A DNA stretch of 64,000 bases from contig NC_030678.2 in NCBI RefSeq assembly GCF_000004195.4, positions 57,567,378 through 57,631,377 on the forward strand, written 5' to 3'. How positions within the stretch are numbered: position 1 is the stretch's first letter; the number at the start of each line of letters is the position of its first letter. This document shows, piece after piece, positions 35,378 to 46,868 of this stretch. The DNA comes from Xenopus tropicalis. Taxonomy: Eukaryota; Chordata; Amphibia; Anura; Pipidae. Under the pieces are notes generated by a model. It worked only from the letters and a program-made list of their open reading frames with translations. It searched no databases and was not told the DNA's origin. The translations under genes were made by a program, and so were the position numbers.

Positions 35378-38329
35378 GTGGGGGGGGAGGGTGCAGCGGG
35401 AAATTCTGTGGTAGACAGGATAGATGAGGTAGTGGGCATAGTAAGGAAAATTGGGGGAGGAGACTTGCTTCGGGATACTGATAATGGCAGGGAGGCCCAT
35501 AAGTTGTTTACACGTCATTCTCACGCCGGAACCAGTATTAAATGTATGTTTACCAATGCAAGGAGTCTGACTGGTAAAATGGGAGAGCTGGAGGTACTGG
35601 CGTTGGAGCGGAAATATGATGTGATTGGTGTTGCTGAAACTTGGTTGAATGAGTCTCATGACTGGGCTGTTAATATTGGGGGGTATACATTGTTTCGGAG
35701 GGACAGGGGCAATAGAAAAGGAGGAGGAGTGTGTCTGTTCATTAAGCACGACTTAAAAGCAAATATTAAGGAGGAAGTGATGGGGTTAACAGAGGGAGCT
35801 GAATCCTTATGGGTTGAGCTTCTCACAGATAGTAAAGAATCTACCAAGCTAATTGTAGGGGTATGCTATAGACCCCCTAATGTAAGCGAAGAGGAGGAGG
35901 CCCAGCTCCTGTTGCAAATAGAAAAGGCTGCTAGTTTGGGGCAAGTGATAATAATGGGGGATTTTAATTACCCTGATATTGACTGGGGCAATAGTACTGC
36001 CAGGACAGTAAATGGGAACAAGTTTATAAACTTGCTGCACGACAACTTTATGTCACAGGTTGTTGAGGAGCCAACCAGGAACAATGCTATACTAGATCTA
36101 GTGATCTCTAATGACCCAGAACGTATAGCAAATGTGCAAGTGGTTGAACCCCTGGGTAATAGTGACCATAATGTTATTTCATTTGATGTTTGGTGCAGGA
36201 AACAAATTTACACGGGGGCAACAAAGACACTGAATTTTAGGAAGGCAAATTTTAGCTCCTTAAGGGCAGCGCTTCAGGGCATAGATTGGGGCATTATGTT
36301 TTCTGATAAAAATACAGAGCAGAAATGGTTGTCATTTAAAATGATATTAAATCATTACTGTTCTCAATTCATTCCATTAATAAGAAAAAGTAGAAGTGTT
36401 AAGAATCACCCCATGTGGCTTAACTCTGAGGTAAAGAAGTTAATAGGGAAAAAAAGGAAAGCTTTTAAGAAATATAAGTCAGAGGGGACAGTAGCTGCGT
36501 TTAATGAATATAAACACTATAACAAGTGTTGTAAAACAGCAATCCGGAAGGCAAAGATAGAAAATGAGGAGCGCATCGCGGCCGAGGCCAAGACTAACCC
36601 CAAAAAGTTTTTTAAGTATATTAATAGTAAAAAGATGCAGGTTGAGGGTGTGGCCCCATTGAGTTATAATAACAATATGGTTACAGCGGATACAGAAAAG
36701 GCAGATGTGCTTAACCAGTTCTTTTCTTCTGTGTATACAGTAGAGGAGCCAGTGGGCCAAGTCTCACCCAATAGCTTCACTGTTGCCTCAGCTCCAACTA
36801 CACAGTGGTTGGCACAGGATATGGTGCTTAAAGGGTTACACACGATAAATGTAAACAAGGCACCTGGGCCAGATGGAATACACCCTCGGGTACTGAGAGA
36901 GCTAGGGGCAGAATTGCAGTGGCCCTTGTTTCTGATATTCTCAGACTCTCTTTCATCAGGTATGGTACCTAGTGATTGGAAGAAGGCGAATGTCACTCCC
37001 ATATTTAAAAAGGGAATAAGATCTCAGCCTGGCAATTATAGGCCTGTAAGTTTGACATCCGTGGTGGGCAAGTTATTTGAAGGCTTGTTAAGGGATCACA
37101 TTCAAAATTATGTAGTGGAGAATGCCATTATGAGCAGTAATCAGCATGGCTTTATGAAGGACAGGTCATGTCAGACCAATTTAATTGCTTTTTATGATGA
37201 GGTAAGTAAGAAGCTGGACAGTGGGGATGCAGTAGATATAATCTATTTGGATTTTGCCAAAGCATTTGATACCGTTCCCCACAAACGACTGCTTTCTAAG
37301 CTAAGGTCTATTGGTCTTAGTGAAGTCGTTTGCACATGGATAGAAAACTGGCTACAGGATCGGGTACAGAGGGTGGTTGTTAATGGTACATTCTCTACTT
37401 GGAGTAAGGTTCTCAGTGGGGTCCCTCAGGGTTCTGTACTGGGTCCACTTTTGTTTAATTTGTTCATAAATGACTTAGGGGAGGGTATTATGAGTAATGT
37501 ATCAGTGTTTGCAGATGACACAAAACTCTGCAGACCAGTCAATTCTATCCAGGATGTGACATCCCTGCAGCAGGATCTTGACCAACTGGCAATCTGGGCA
37601 GCTAAGTGGCAGATGAGATTTAATGTGGATAAATGTAAGGTCATGCACCTGGGATGTAAAAATATGCAAGCCCCGTATAACCTTAATGGGACTGCACTAG
37701 GCAAATCCATAATGGAGAAGGATCTTGGAGTCCTTGTAGATAATAAACTTGGCTGTAGCAAGCAATGCCAGGCAGCAGCTGCAAGGGCAAACAAGGTTCT
37801 GAGCTGTATTAAAAGGGGTATAGATTCACGGGAGGAGGGGGTTATTCTTCCCCTTTACAGAGCACTGGTAAGGCCCCATCTAGAATATGCTGTTCAGTTT
37901 TGGTCTCCAGTGCTCAAACGGGACATTATTGAGCTAGAGAGGGTCCAGAGAAGGGCAACTAAGCTGGTAAAGGGTATGGGAAGTTTCAGTTATGAAGAAA
38001 GACTGGCCAAGTTGGGTCTGTTTACACTGGAGAAGAGGCGCTTAAGAGGTGACATGATAACTATGTATAAATATATAAGGGGATCATATAATAACCTCTC
38101 TAATGTTTTATTTACCAGTAGGTCCTTCCAACGGACACGAGGGCACCCACTCCGTTTAGAAGAAGGGAGGTTCCATTTAAATATTCGGAAAGGATTTTTT
38201 ACAGTGAGAGCTGTGAAGTTGTGGAATTCCCTCCCCGAATCAGTCGTACTGGCTGATACATTATATAGCTTTAAGAAGGGGCTGGATGGATTCTTAGCAA
38301 GTGAGGGAATACAGGGTTATGGGAGATAG
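35378..38329 (+). CDS. CR1 ORF2: endonuclease-reverse transcriptase
   Basis: The product would nick target DNA and copy the element RNA into it (target-primed reverse transcription). The frame is uninterrupted for 983 codons. An APE-type endonuclease fills residues 55-270: TNARSL, VAETWLNE, GDFNYPD at 194-200, and SDH at 262-264 with the catalytic histidine. The reverse transcriptase follows: NKAPGPDGI near 495, LDFAKAFDTVPH near 625, GVPQGSVLGP near 683, and FADD at 711-714. The C-terminal block is the one retained in the decayed copy at 3 kb. The first codon given is GTG. No ATG occurs before residue 57, and the frame is open from 35351, overlapping the end of ORF1 in another frame. The start is therefore unsettled: reinitiation, frameshifting or a lost ATG. 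Full coding length suggests a recent insertion. Confidence 0.92.
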   Translation: MGGEGAAGNSVVDRIDEVVGIVRKIGGGDLLRDTDNGREAHKLFTRHSHAGTSIKCMFTNARSLTGKMGELEVLALERKYDVIGVAETWLNESHDWAVNIGGYTLFRRDRGNRKGGGVCLFIKHDLKANIKEEVMGLTEGAESLWVELLTDSKESTKLIVGVCYRPPNVSEEEEAQLLLQIEKAASLGQVIIMGDFNYPDIDWGNSTARTVNGNKFINLLHDNFMSQVVEEPTRNNAILDLVISNDPERIANVQVVEPLGNSDHNVISFDVWCRKQIYTGATKTLNFRKANFSSLRAALQGIDWGIMFSDKNTEQKWLSFKMILNHYCSQFIPLIRKSRSVKNHPMWLNSEVKKLIGKKRKAFKKYKSEGTVAAFNEYKHYNKCCKTAIRKAKIENEERIAAEAKTNPKKFFKYINSKKMQVEGVAPLSYNNNMVTADTEKADVLNQFFSSVYTVEEPVGQVSPNSFTVASAPTTQWLAQDMVLKGLHTINVNKAPGPDGIHPRVLRELGAELQWPLFLIFSDSLSSGMVPSDWKKANVTPIFKKGIRSQPGNYRPVSLTSVVGKLFEGLLRDHIQNYVVENAIMSSNQHGFMKDRSCQTNLIAFYDEVSKKLDSGDAVDIIYLDFAKAFDTVPHKRLLSKLRSIGLSEVVCTWIENWLQDRVQRVVVNGTFSTWSKVLSGVPQGSVLGPLLFNLFINDLGEGIMSNVSVFADDTKLCRPVNSIQDVTSLQQDLDQLAIWAAKWQMRFNVDKCKVMHLGCKNMQAPYNLNGTALGKSIMEKDLGVLVDNKLGCSKQCQAAAARANKVLSCIKRGIDSREEGVILPLYRALVRPHLEYAVQFWSPVLKRDIIELERVQRRATKLVKGMGSFSYEERLAKLGLFTLEKRRLRGDMITMYKYIRGSYNNLSNVLFTSRSFQRTRGHPLRLEEGRFHLNIRKGFFTVRAVKLWNSLPESVVLADTLYSFKKGLDGFLASEGIQGYGR

Positions 38330-38524
38330 CTCTTAGTACAAGTTGATACAGGGACTGGTCCGATTGCCATCTTGGAGTCAGGAAGGAATTTTTTCCCCTC
38401 TGAGGCAAATTAGAGAGGCTTCAGATGGGGTTTTTTGCCTTCCTCTGGATCAACTTGTAGTTAGGCAGGTTAGGTATAGGCATTATGGTTGAACTTGATG
38501 GACGTATGTCTTTTTTCAACCCAA

Positions 38525-38550
38525 CTTACTATGTTACTATGTTACTATGT
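38525..38550 (+). repeat. CR1 3' terminal octamer repeats
   Basis: There are about three copies of TTACTATG at the extreme 3' end of the CR1 element. They presumably arise during target-primed reverse transcription. Confidence 0.8.
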
Positions 38551-38775
38551 AAATGGAATTTTCTTTGGGATTAGTAACCATAATTCCTTGTGTTTAGAGG
38601 AAAAGATTTTTTACTTCCGTGGGAAGCTTAAGAGACAGGAAAAAGGGACTTGATAGGGGATATAAAGTTAAACAAGAATGATTTGCCTGTTGCTTACCAA
38701 CTTCTGCCCAGGTTATTGGGAAAACTGAACATGAAGAGTTAACAATTACCAGCAGACAATACAGAAATTGTAATT
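38551..38775. other. Intergenic
   Basis: Nothing is recognised between the CR1 tail and the SINE-like repeat. Confidence 0.5.
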
Positions 38776-38965
38776 ATTATTATTAACTGTTATTCACGCC
38801 ACACAGTCCCAAATGCTTTACAAGAGATCCCACATCCTTCACGCCAGTTCCTGCCCAAGAGGAGCTTACAATCTAAGGTCCCTATCACATTCACACATTA
38901 TGGTCAATTCAGTCAGAAGCCAGTTACCCTGCCTGCATGTTTTGGGAGGAACCTGAAGTAGTCGG
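38776..38965 (+). repeat. SINE-like dispersed repeat, second copy
   Basis: The phrases CAAATGCTTTACAAGAGATC, GCCCAAGAGGAGCTTACAATCTAAGG and GGAGGAAACC identify the same family as 8552-8795. The tRNA-like 3' end is missing here. A shorter scrap with CAATCTAAAC lies at 50014-50142. Confidence 0.55.
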
Positions 38966-40441
38966 AGGAAACCACCAAAGACACAGGGGAGTTAATTAAG
39001 CTGTCGCATGGAATCAAAGAGCTCGACTGGGAACGAATGAGGGTTATTAGTATAGCATTGTACTGAGCAAACAGATGAAATATTTCAATGAATTCTATGG
39101 CAGGACCTTTTCTTGGTCATGGTGACAAAAGCTCTAACATATTGAATACAGTTGTCTGTCTCTCTGCATTACACATACTGAATCAGCTCTCAACTAAGAT
39201 CCCATATGCGGCTCTTGGGAAGACTTCCTCTGACTACATGAAGATTCTGAGCTGTTAATACAGCATTTGGTCTTTGTAGTTCCCATTACAAAGCTATGCT
39301 ACTACAGGCAGGCTCACACTGGCTAGTTGTGCAGTGCACTCCAGAATTGTATAGGCCCAATGGCATACAGTCAAGTAACAGTGTAACATTTATATATGTG
39401 AGCTGGAGTTGAACCTTTTTCAAAAATATTCAAAAAGACTTGTCTCTACTAGATACTGTTTGTCATGGCCTGTATGGATGAAAACCTACACAGAGAGCTG
39501 CCATATCACTTTCCCTATAGGATTTTACTCCATAGATATCGATGAAACAATATCTATTGATCTATTCAACAAAAACATCTAAACAATATCATAAAAATGT
39601 AATTAAAAGGAAATTAAAGATGCCATAAATTTAGCAATCATTATTTTGAGTTCAATAGAGACTCTGTATCCATAGACAGAGAGAGAAAAAAGGCCTTTCA
39701 GCACTGAATCTGAATCTACTCCAGTAAGAAATGAACAATTCTCTTTTCTCTGCCCTGAGGATTTCCCACTGCTGTCATTTCCCATTAAAAATACATTCAA
39801 ATAAGGGATCCTTTCTAGCATAGAAAGCATCTCTAACAGCACAGCAGTTCCACAGATCTATACAGAAATATACAGAGAAAGAGAATATTATGGTGCAATG
39901 AGCTGTTCCAGTAAAGGGCATAATACAAGTTTCATAACATATATTGACTAGAGGGCTCGTTTTCCATGCAAAATTCAAATTGCAAATGCAGGCACAATGA
40001 TTTTTGTACTTGCCTTGGCTGCCCTTATCTGTGGCGCATACCTGACACTATATGGTCAACACAAAGGGACCCCTGGCAAACCTTTGAAAGGATAGAGCAG
40101 GCATGAAGAACAGGACCCCTTGCCCTGCACTTTGCAAAGATTTTTTCTGATGCAAGGTGCAGAGATCAGTTTACATTTGCAATGGGCAGGGGCACAAGTG
40201 CTTTCTCTATGGGCTTAAAGGTGTGCAGTTCTGCTTCCTGTATTGCTCCAGCACCTATAGTACCATAAATTGTAACAATGCACTAAACCATGTAAAACAA
40301 TGTAAAATAGAAGTGCTTTTATTTTATTACCTTTGGGTTCAATTATGTCCATAACTGCTTGAAAACTGTGCTCTACCCAGACCTTTTGCTAACTTCTGGT
40401 TTAGACTCTTCAGTATGTGGCTGGGGCTGCAGCAGAGCTTC
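38966..40441. other. Intergenic
   Basis: No gene or repeat with clear ends is seen. Confidence 0.5.
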
Positions 40442-40884
40442 TTAAAGGAACAGTAACACTAAAAAATAAAAATGTTTTAAAATAATTAAAATATAATGTA
40501 CTGTTGCCCTGCACTGGTAAAAGTTGTGTGTTTGCTTCAGAAAGACTACTGTAGTTAATAGAAATAGGTGTTGTGTAGCCATGGGGGCAGCCATTAAAAT
40601 TGAAAAAAGGAGAAAAGGCACAGGTTACATAAGAAGATAACAGATAACTGTGTAGAATACAATGGGAATCTATGCTACTTATCTGTTATCTGCTTAGTAA
40701 CCTGTGCCTTTTCTCCTTTTTTCAATTTAAATGGCTGCCCCCATGGCTACACAGCAGGGTATTTATATAAACTATAGTAGTGTTTATGAAGAAAACACAC
40801 AACTTTTACCAGTGCAGGGCAATAGTACATAATATATTAATTATTTTTATACACTTTCATTTTTTGGTGTTACTGTTCCTTTAA
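40442..40884. mobile_element. Full-length palindromic T2 MITE
   Basis: TTAAAGGAACAGTAACACT at 40442 is inverted in GGTGTTACTGTTCCTTTAA at 40866-40884, with TTAA at both ends. Pairing continues inward over most of the element: TGTACTGTTGCCCTGCACTG pairs with CAGTGCAGGGCAATAGTAC, and AGCCATGGGGGCAGCCATT with ATGGCTGCCCCCATGGCT. It is 443 bp with no ORF. As an RNA it could fold into a very long hairpin. Confidence 0.9.
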
Positions 40885-41918
40885 AGTGCAGTGACTATGC
40901 ATAGAGTGGGAGGGGCTTTGCGATATCACAGGCAGTCAGTTCCTACTCTACTTGCTCCTCCCCCCCCCTGCAGCACAAGCAGAGAGACACAGAGGGAGGA
41001 AACTGGGAGGGGTTTTCCCTGCTACTGTTGAATAAAGCCTGTCAGTCAGTGCTATGACCACTTCCTGTGGGAGACTGAAGCCACATTCCCATGTTTCATT
41101 TTGCTCTGGCTTCTGAATAGAGAGCTTGTGTATGCAGCTCTCATATAATGGCAGTTTTAGGTGGTAAAATGCTTTCAAAACATCTTTCTTTCTGCATCAT
41201 TTCACATTTTGAGGGAGGATGAATATTATAACTGAATATGAGCTTTATATAAAATGTCTCCTTTAATCACTTCACTGACACTTGTCGCAACTAACCTGTG
41301 TCCCCATCGCATGTCCAGAACTACAGAGCTGCGTGACAGCATTGGCCCCCACCTTTAGCTGTTCCCCTTCTGTTCCCAGCCGCCATCTTGGTAAGCAGCA
41401 CATGCACACTGGCACCCAAACTGGGATATCACAAGAAAAGAGGAGAGCACCTTCACGCAGATGAACTGCTTCAGCCTTTATTCAAACCACAGCTCCCCAG
41501 TGTAGATTTTGTTCTATGATTTTTTCCATATATCCTAGCCTCCCAGGCAAAATTTTAGCTTTAGCAGCAGTGCCCCCTCTTTAAAGGGGATATATACAGT
41601 ATGCCCCCCGCACATTTATATTACTTATTTTATCTTTACTGCTTGTTTTGTGCTAAGATGTTATGGAACAGAAGACCCCTTGCCTTTAGGAAACTAAAGA
41701 AAGACATCTTTCTCCTAAACATTCAAAATGTTCTTGTGCCACAAAAATACATGTTTTTTGACTTGCAAAAGGTTACAAGGTTACAAGTCGGTCACCTGGA
41801 CTTACCTCCCCTCCATGAATTAATATTGTGACCAAGACTGAGCTATATCCCATGTAAACAGAAAACCGAAAACTGCAATAGAATTTTTTCTAGGGGTATT
41901 TACAATTATTGCCAAACT
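40885..41918. other. Intergenic
   Basis: No gene is supported. Confidence 0.5.
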
Positions 41919-41920
41919 GC

Positions 41921-42081
41921 AACTTCCAGCATCCTCTGTCAGCAAAGAGCGACACAGTTTGCCAGTTCCATAATTTAAATGCTCCTGCTGCTTTTAACCA
42001 AAACTTCCAGCATCCTCTGTCAGCAAAGAGCGACACAGTTTGCCTGTTCTATAATTTAAATGCTCCTGCTGCTTTAAAATG
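41921..42081. repeat. 81-bp tandem duplication
   Basis: AACTTCCAGCATCCTCTGTC occurs at 41921 and again at 42002, exactly 81 bp later. The units stay nearly identical through AATTTAAATGCTCCTGCTGC. The period is 27 codons, so an 83-codon plus ORF spans it, but that is a by-product. Confidence 0.9.
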
Positions 42082-44473
42082 CGTGTGCGAGAAAGCTTTG
42101 GATGTTCTCCAAGGCGCACAGGCCCCAAACAATGAGTATGCTGTGATGCTTTGCACTTAGCACTTCAAGCTACAAGACTTTGCCACATGCTGATAGCCTG
42201 CTGTGTGAATTACCACTTGCCAGTCTGTAGCGCACAAATATCTGCTGTAGCGTATGTGTTGTCACATGCTATTTCTTTACACTTTGAGTCGCGGGCTCCG
42301 CCGTCTGTCATATGATAGCATTCATCTTCTGACAGCGTTCACCTTCCTGGGAAAATGCAAGTCCTGTCTTTCGCAAGCCTGTCTTTATCCGCTGACTTAA
42401 AATTAACTCAGGGTGTCTCCTCCTTGACTTGCTCTGTAATTATTTCAAGCACTCTTATTTACACAAGCTTCCTTCCATAAGGAGCTAGAAACTGATGCTC
42501 TTTCCATACCCCTTCAGTACTGAATGGACCAGCCTCACAAATGACAGTGGTTGTTCTGGAATGTAATAATAACTGCATGATATAAGCTTGTACCCAGATA
42601 AGTCAATTGTTCTTTTTTTTTTCCTTCATTCATTTCTTCTTTCTTTTTACTCTACAATTTTTAGTCTTCTTATTCTTAATTAGCAATAAAGAATTTTAAT
42701 CTAAGATGCCATTGCAACACATCTAGGGTCCGGGTTATAACGACCTGGAAAACTGGGCAGGATTTTCTAAGACTGATGCAGCGATTGCCCAATCGCAGTC
42801 ACAGCCCCTCTCCCTTGATGGTGCAGATCGCCCCTGTGAGTTTCCAGGCAAGTGCGGTGGCAACCCTAAACACATCAGATTATGCACTTAGGCGTGAACA
42901 TTAAGGTGCAAGGAAAATGCCATTTTAAAATAAAAAGTGATAGAATATACCACCTAAATATTCTTGACTTCTTCTACACGTCTGTCTTTGAATGTGTTCT
43001 ATTATCTATTACACTGGTTCGACATGATGTCCATTAGAAGTTTCTAAAAGTCCAGGCCTGGGCCTGTATTAGCCAAATGTACTAACCATGTGAGTAGCCA
43101 TTAATCTTTATATTTGTTTGCTGGGATGAATAGGTACTATGTATCTGCCTGTGTGTCTCAGGTTTCACTTTTAAGATCACAGGCTTTACTTGTAACATGG
43201 ATACACATGCTAATATTGTTCCTTTAACATATCTTTGTTTAGCTTGGGGTTGCCACACAGTCAGTCCAACTGGTTAGTGCAGGTCCTGATGCAGCTGCTC
43301 ATTGGTCTAGGTTAGTGAGTCCATTCACCATTTCACAGAGCTCTGCCAGTGGGGTTAAAAATTGGTCTATTTAATCTGCAAATGTGTATCGAGCTATAAC
43401 AGAATGATATAGTTAAATCATATACAGTACATGTCAATGACCAAAAAGACTTTTGGAAAAATGAATAAAGTTCATAATTATAATAAAGGCCCACAATTTC
43501 TAAGAATACAAAGATTCACTCAGAAACCCCCAAATATACAGAAATCAGTCATCTTAGAAACAGGCTCAGATGCGATCACCATGACAATAACAATAATTAC
43601 ACTGAAACCATTATTTGTCACCATAGTAGTGCAGTTTGCCATACCACTTTATATCTAGGTAGTAATGCAAAATATTATCTGCTTTGTTTCTCTTGAAAGG
43701 GAAGCTAAGTGAGAGCCATTAGACCCATTCACCTTGTGTTATGGAACCAATATTTTGCAACATTTTCGAAATAAAGAATACCCAACCTGTTGACTTTCAT
43801 CTGCTCCCAGTGGATACTTGATAAAGTTTTACTATAACAGTATAGATTGCTGCATTCATAGGGGCCTATTGGAGCTTCCCATCAAGTCTTTCCTCATTTT
43901 ACCCTGTTTTTTGTGGCCCCAGCAATATATAATGCAAAACACATGTCCCAGATTTTACATCTTTTTTTGTGGTCTCTAAAAACCTTAAACAGGGGTTCTA
44001 CTGTATTATGGTTAGTGAAAAATGGACAATGCTAAGTCTGATTCAGTTGCTTCCAAAGTTACTGTATAAAAAAAAAAGCTAATTTTTTTATCCCGGCAAG
44101 AAGACAAGCATTAATCAAAATACCATACTGCGAACATGCAAGGGTCTTTTATCTCTGCTCATGGCTTCTGTTATCAAAATGTGCTTAGAAACAGTGTGAG
44201 CAAGACCACACAGCTAGGCTGCATTTCTTCCCTTTCTAACTTGGTCTCTATCAAAGCAAAGAAATTAACCCATATTCATTCCAGTACTGACACAGAGCAG
44301 CCCAAGCTTAACAGCATGTGCTGCCGATCGATATGAAAGATACCAGTCATTTCCAGTGTAATGTTTTTAATAAATGCTGGAATTGAAAAAAATAAACAAA
44401 CAATGTGCTCTAATATAGTAGCAAAACTGAGCTGGGCTCAGACAAAAGACTATTAGATATATGAGCTATTAGC
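42082..44473. other. Intergenic
   Basis: No gene is supported. The block at 42240-42480 contains few repeat signs and could be constrained non-coding sequence, which is speculation. Confidence 0.4.
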
Positions 44474-44539
44474 TTAAGGGTAAGAACCCACAGAGCGGTT
44501 GAGTCACCCACGATAAATTGCTGCTATCACGGGCAACAA
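44474..44539. mobile_element. Left piece of foldback MITE split by a PLE
   Basis: The sequence TTAAGGGTAAG..AGCGGTTGAGTCACCC..CTATCACGGGCAACAA is the left arm of the GGGGAGATTAGT family (compare 25126-25431). It stops at GCAACAA and resumes after the PLE at 46882. Confidence 0.65.
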
Positions 44540-44710
44540 GAAATAGCAAAAAAGGTAGCACTCACCAGATGGGTTGAACTGCAACTAGGTACTCCGTGCT
44601 GCAATGTCTCAAACACGCCCCCGATCCAGGCAGAACTCAGTGCGCACAGGAACATCCTTCCATAAAATATCACTTTTATTCAAACGATTAAAACCATCAC
44701 GGAGTTAGGC

Positions 44711-44754
44711 ACCCACAGCTTTACGCGTTTCATGGCTTTTCGCCGCTTCATCAG
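44711..44754 (-). ncRNA. Hammerhead-ribozyme-like motif in PLE tail
   Basis: On the minus strand, CTGATGA is intact at 44754-44748. Stem II is GCGGC/GCCAT with loop GAAAA, four pairs including a G-U and one mismatch. GAAAC is at 44731-44727, followed by GCGT. A short stem III and cleavage triplet are not obvious in GCGTAAAGCTGTGGG. The position, 3' of the nuclease in a PLE, is where such ribozymes are known. Confidence 0.55.
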
Positions 44755-45300
44755 AAGCTACACAGGTGCCATAACACAATTGCAATTAAATACACACCCC
44801 CAGCCCAAACCCTCTATGTAAGTTAACCCTATATAAACCCCAACTGATCTTTAAAAACAGAAGTTAGAAAACATCGAAAAATACATATTATTCAATGTAT
44901 ATCCATTATCTCAAGAAGCCCAAATCAGTGGTAATCCCCATATAATACGATTTATACATTAGACCCCATTTATACATTGCACATATGTCCATATATTACA
45001 CCATCTAAATAATTGCAAAACAATCTCAAACATGAAGCTAAACCGGTGGTACCTGTCACAATAAACCATACAGAACAATGTCTATCCCCATTATATCTTT
45101 TTGGTTAGAAATATTTTGTTGAGGTACACTATTAGTTGCATAAATTCTATGTATTTATTACAGGCCATTAGCTCTCTTATGATGTTATCATTATAGTATA
45201 TTTTATGTTAGTATATTCCAATATATTTTATTCAATTATATTTTATCATGGCCCACACTGCAAATTGAATTCATATCAGTCATTACACGTCCTGATCCCT

Positions 45301-45755
45301 TTAACAAAGGCATGAAATCTCCCATACCCTATTTAAACCACCATACTGTTCCAAAGACTTCAAATGATATATCCAATATACCTCTCTCTGTAACAATTTA
45401 GTGTCCAGATCACCCCTCCTTACATTCCACTTTGGTTTATCAATGACCTGAAACATCACCGACCCACTGCCAGCATGCTTTTCAACAACATGTTTGGCAA
45501 CAGCAGATTTCAAATCCTTCCTATCTATTGCTGCCAAGTGTTCAAGGAACCTAGTTCCTGCTCTCCTAATGGTTTTACCCACATACTGGGCTCCGTATTC
45601 ACAAGTCGTCAGGTAAACTATACCCTTAGACTGGCAATTAAAATATTGAGGAATGGTAAAAATTTGACCTGTGTAAGTACAGGTAAAAGTATCTGAAACC
45701 TTAATCACATTGCAGGCCTTACACCTGTTTTTACCATATCTGAAAGTGCCGTTAT
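45301..45755 (-). pseudogene. PLE GIY-YIG endonuclease domain
   Basis: The minus frame holds a cysteine pair NRCKACNVIK at about 45725, then IPQYFNCQSKGIVYLTTC. The nuclease core GIVYLTTCEYGAQYVGKTIR is at about 45627-45570, with the Y..YVG..R pattern of GIY-YIG enzymes, and H residues follow in RFLEHL and KHVVEKH. It ends with LLQREVYWIYHLKSL and a stop at 45301. This domain nicks target DNA in PLEs. It is intact over about 135 codons, but the upstream RT frame is broken. Confidence 0.85.
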
Positions 45756-45838
45756 ATCACAGCCATGTCGCTCCTTGTCCATTAGTACCAGAGGAATACA
45801 GACTCCTGGAAACCTAGGAGGCTATGTTCCTTCCTCTC

Positions 45839-46868
45839 CTAAAAACAAATTGGGGATTTTTTATCAAGGGTACTACCCAAAACTCGATCTTGTAATAGCA
45901 CTCCCCAGTGCTTCCAAATACTCCTCTGTATATCGAACACTCCTCTACCGTATTTTGTGCAGAACCTGGGTCTAGATTTTATTCCCTGTTCGCACCCTGA
46001 ATCCTTAGGTTTCTGATTCATCAGATCTACTAGTGGCCACGGCTCTATCATATGCCCTTTTAATAGTTTGAGTATCATAGCCTCGTTGGGTAAATCTGTC
46101 CCACAATTGCATTGCTTGGTCTTGAAACACATCCCAGGATGAGCATATACGTCTAAGACGCAAATATTGTGCCATTGGGATACCCCTCAAACACGTAACA
46201 GGATGCCCACTATCAGCATACAGGAAAGTGTTATGCGTGATCGGCTTACAAAAAGATCCGTCTGTATCATGTTGTTATTTACACTAAAAACTACATCCAG
46301 GAATGGGATCCTCACCTTATCTGTCTCATAGGTAAATTTAATACCCTTCACCGCTTCATTGCAATTATTTACAAAAGACTGTAAGGACGGTTCATCACCA
46401 TCCCAAACTCCAATACAATCGTCAATATAGCGATAAAAGCAGACAATCTGACTTTGGAACCGATTCATCTCTCCAAAGACGTGGAGCCTCTCCCACCAAC
46501 CCATAAAAAGGTTCGCGTAGGTAGGAGCGAAGGAACCACCCATTGCAGCTCACAGTCTTTGGAGACAGAAGTGACCATCAAAAAGAAAATAATTCGTATA
46601 CAACAGAAACTTAATGGACTGCATAATTAATTCAATCTGACTAATGGCCACCTCGATCCAACCAATACTGTATGGACTGTAAACCCAACCCATGGTCTAT
46701 AGATGAATATAAGGTGGTAACGTCCATTGTGAACCACCTATATGTGGGCTTCCATTCCAAGTCTGCTAACTTATTAATACACATCGTTGAGTCCCGCAAA
46801 AAAGTTGGTAGTTGCAGAACTAAAGGTATTACCAGTCTATCCACATAACGTGAAAGGCCCTCATTCAA
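45839..46868 (-). pseudogene. PLE reverse transcriptase, frameshifted
   Basis: Three or more frames carry consecutive RT parts. FTMDVTTLYSSIDHGLG (46641-46868) contains the first catalytic aspartate. GGSFAPTYANLFMG and FYRYIDDCIGVWDG (46187-46543) contain the YIDD catalytic pair. YLRLRRICSS..RFTQRGY (46005-46190) and later blocks form the thumb. Frame changes occur near 46600, 46190 and 46060. The N-terminal part of the protein is missing because the insertion begins inside the RT. Confidence 0.85.

Larger units (their letters stand above)
35150..38550 (+). mobile_element. Young CR1 LINE, 5'-truncated
   Basis: This non-LTR retrotransposon carries the end of ORF1, an intact ORF2, a 3' UTR and the family's terminal 8-bp repeats TTACTATG (38525-38550). 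The 3' UTR has GAACTTGATGGACGTATGTC and CAACCCAAC, also present in the old copy ending near 3900. Short 3' tandem octamers are a CR1 hallmark. The 5' boundary is uncertain; ORF1 protein sequence is readable from about 35181. No target duplication was found, which is common for CR1. Confidence 0.9.

Noticed and set aside
35372..35749. Minus-strand ORFs within the CR1
   Set aside because: They are antisense to the intact ORF2.
41909..42160. 83-codon ORF with two 27-residue repeats as a repeat protein
   Set aside because: The protein repeat follows from an 81-bp DNA duplication, which is a multiple of three by chance; there is no other coding evidence.
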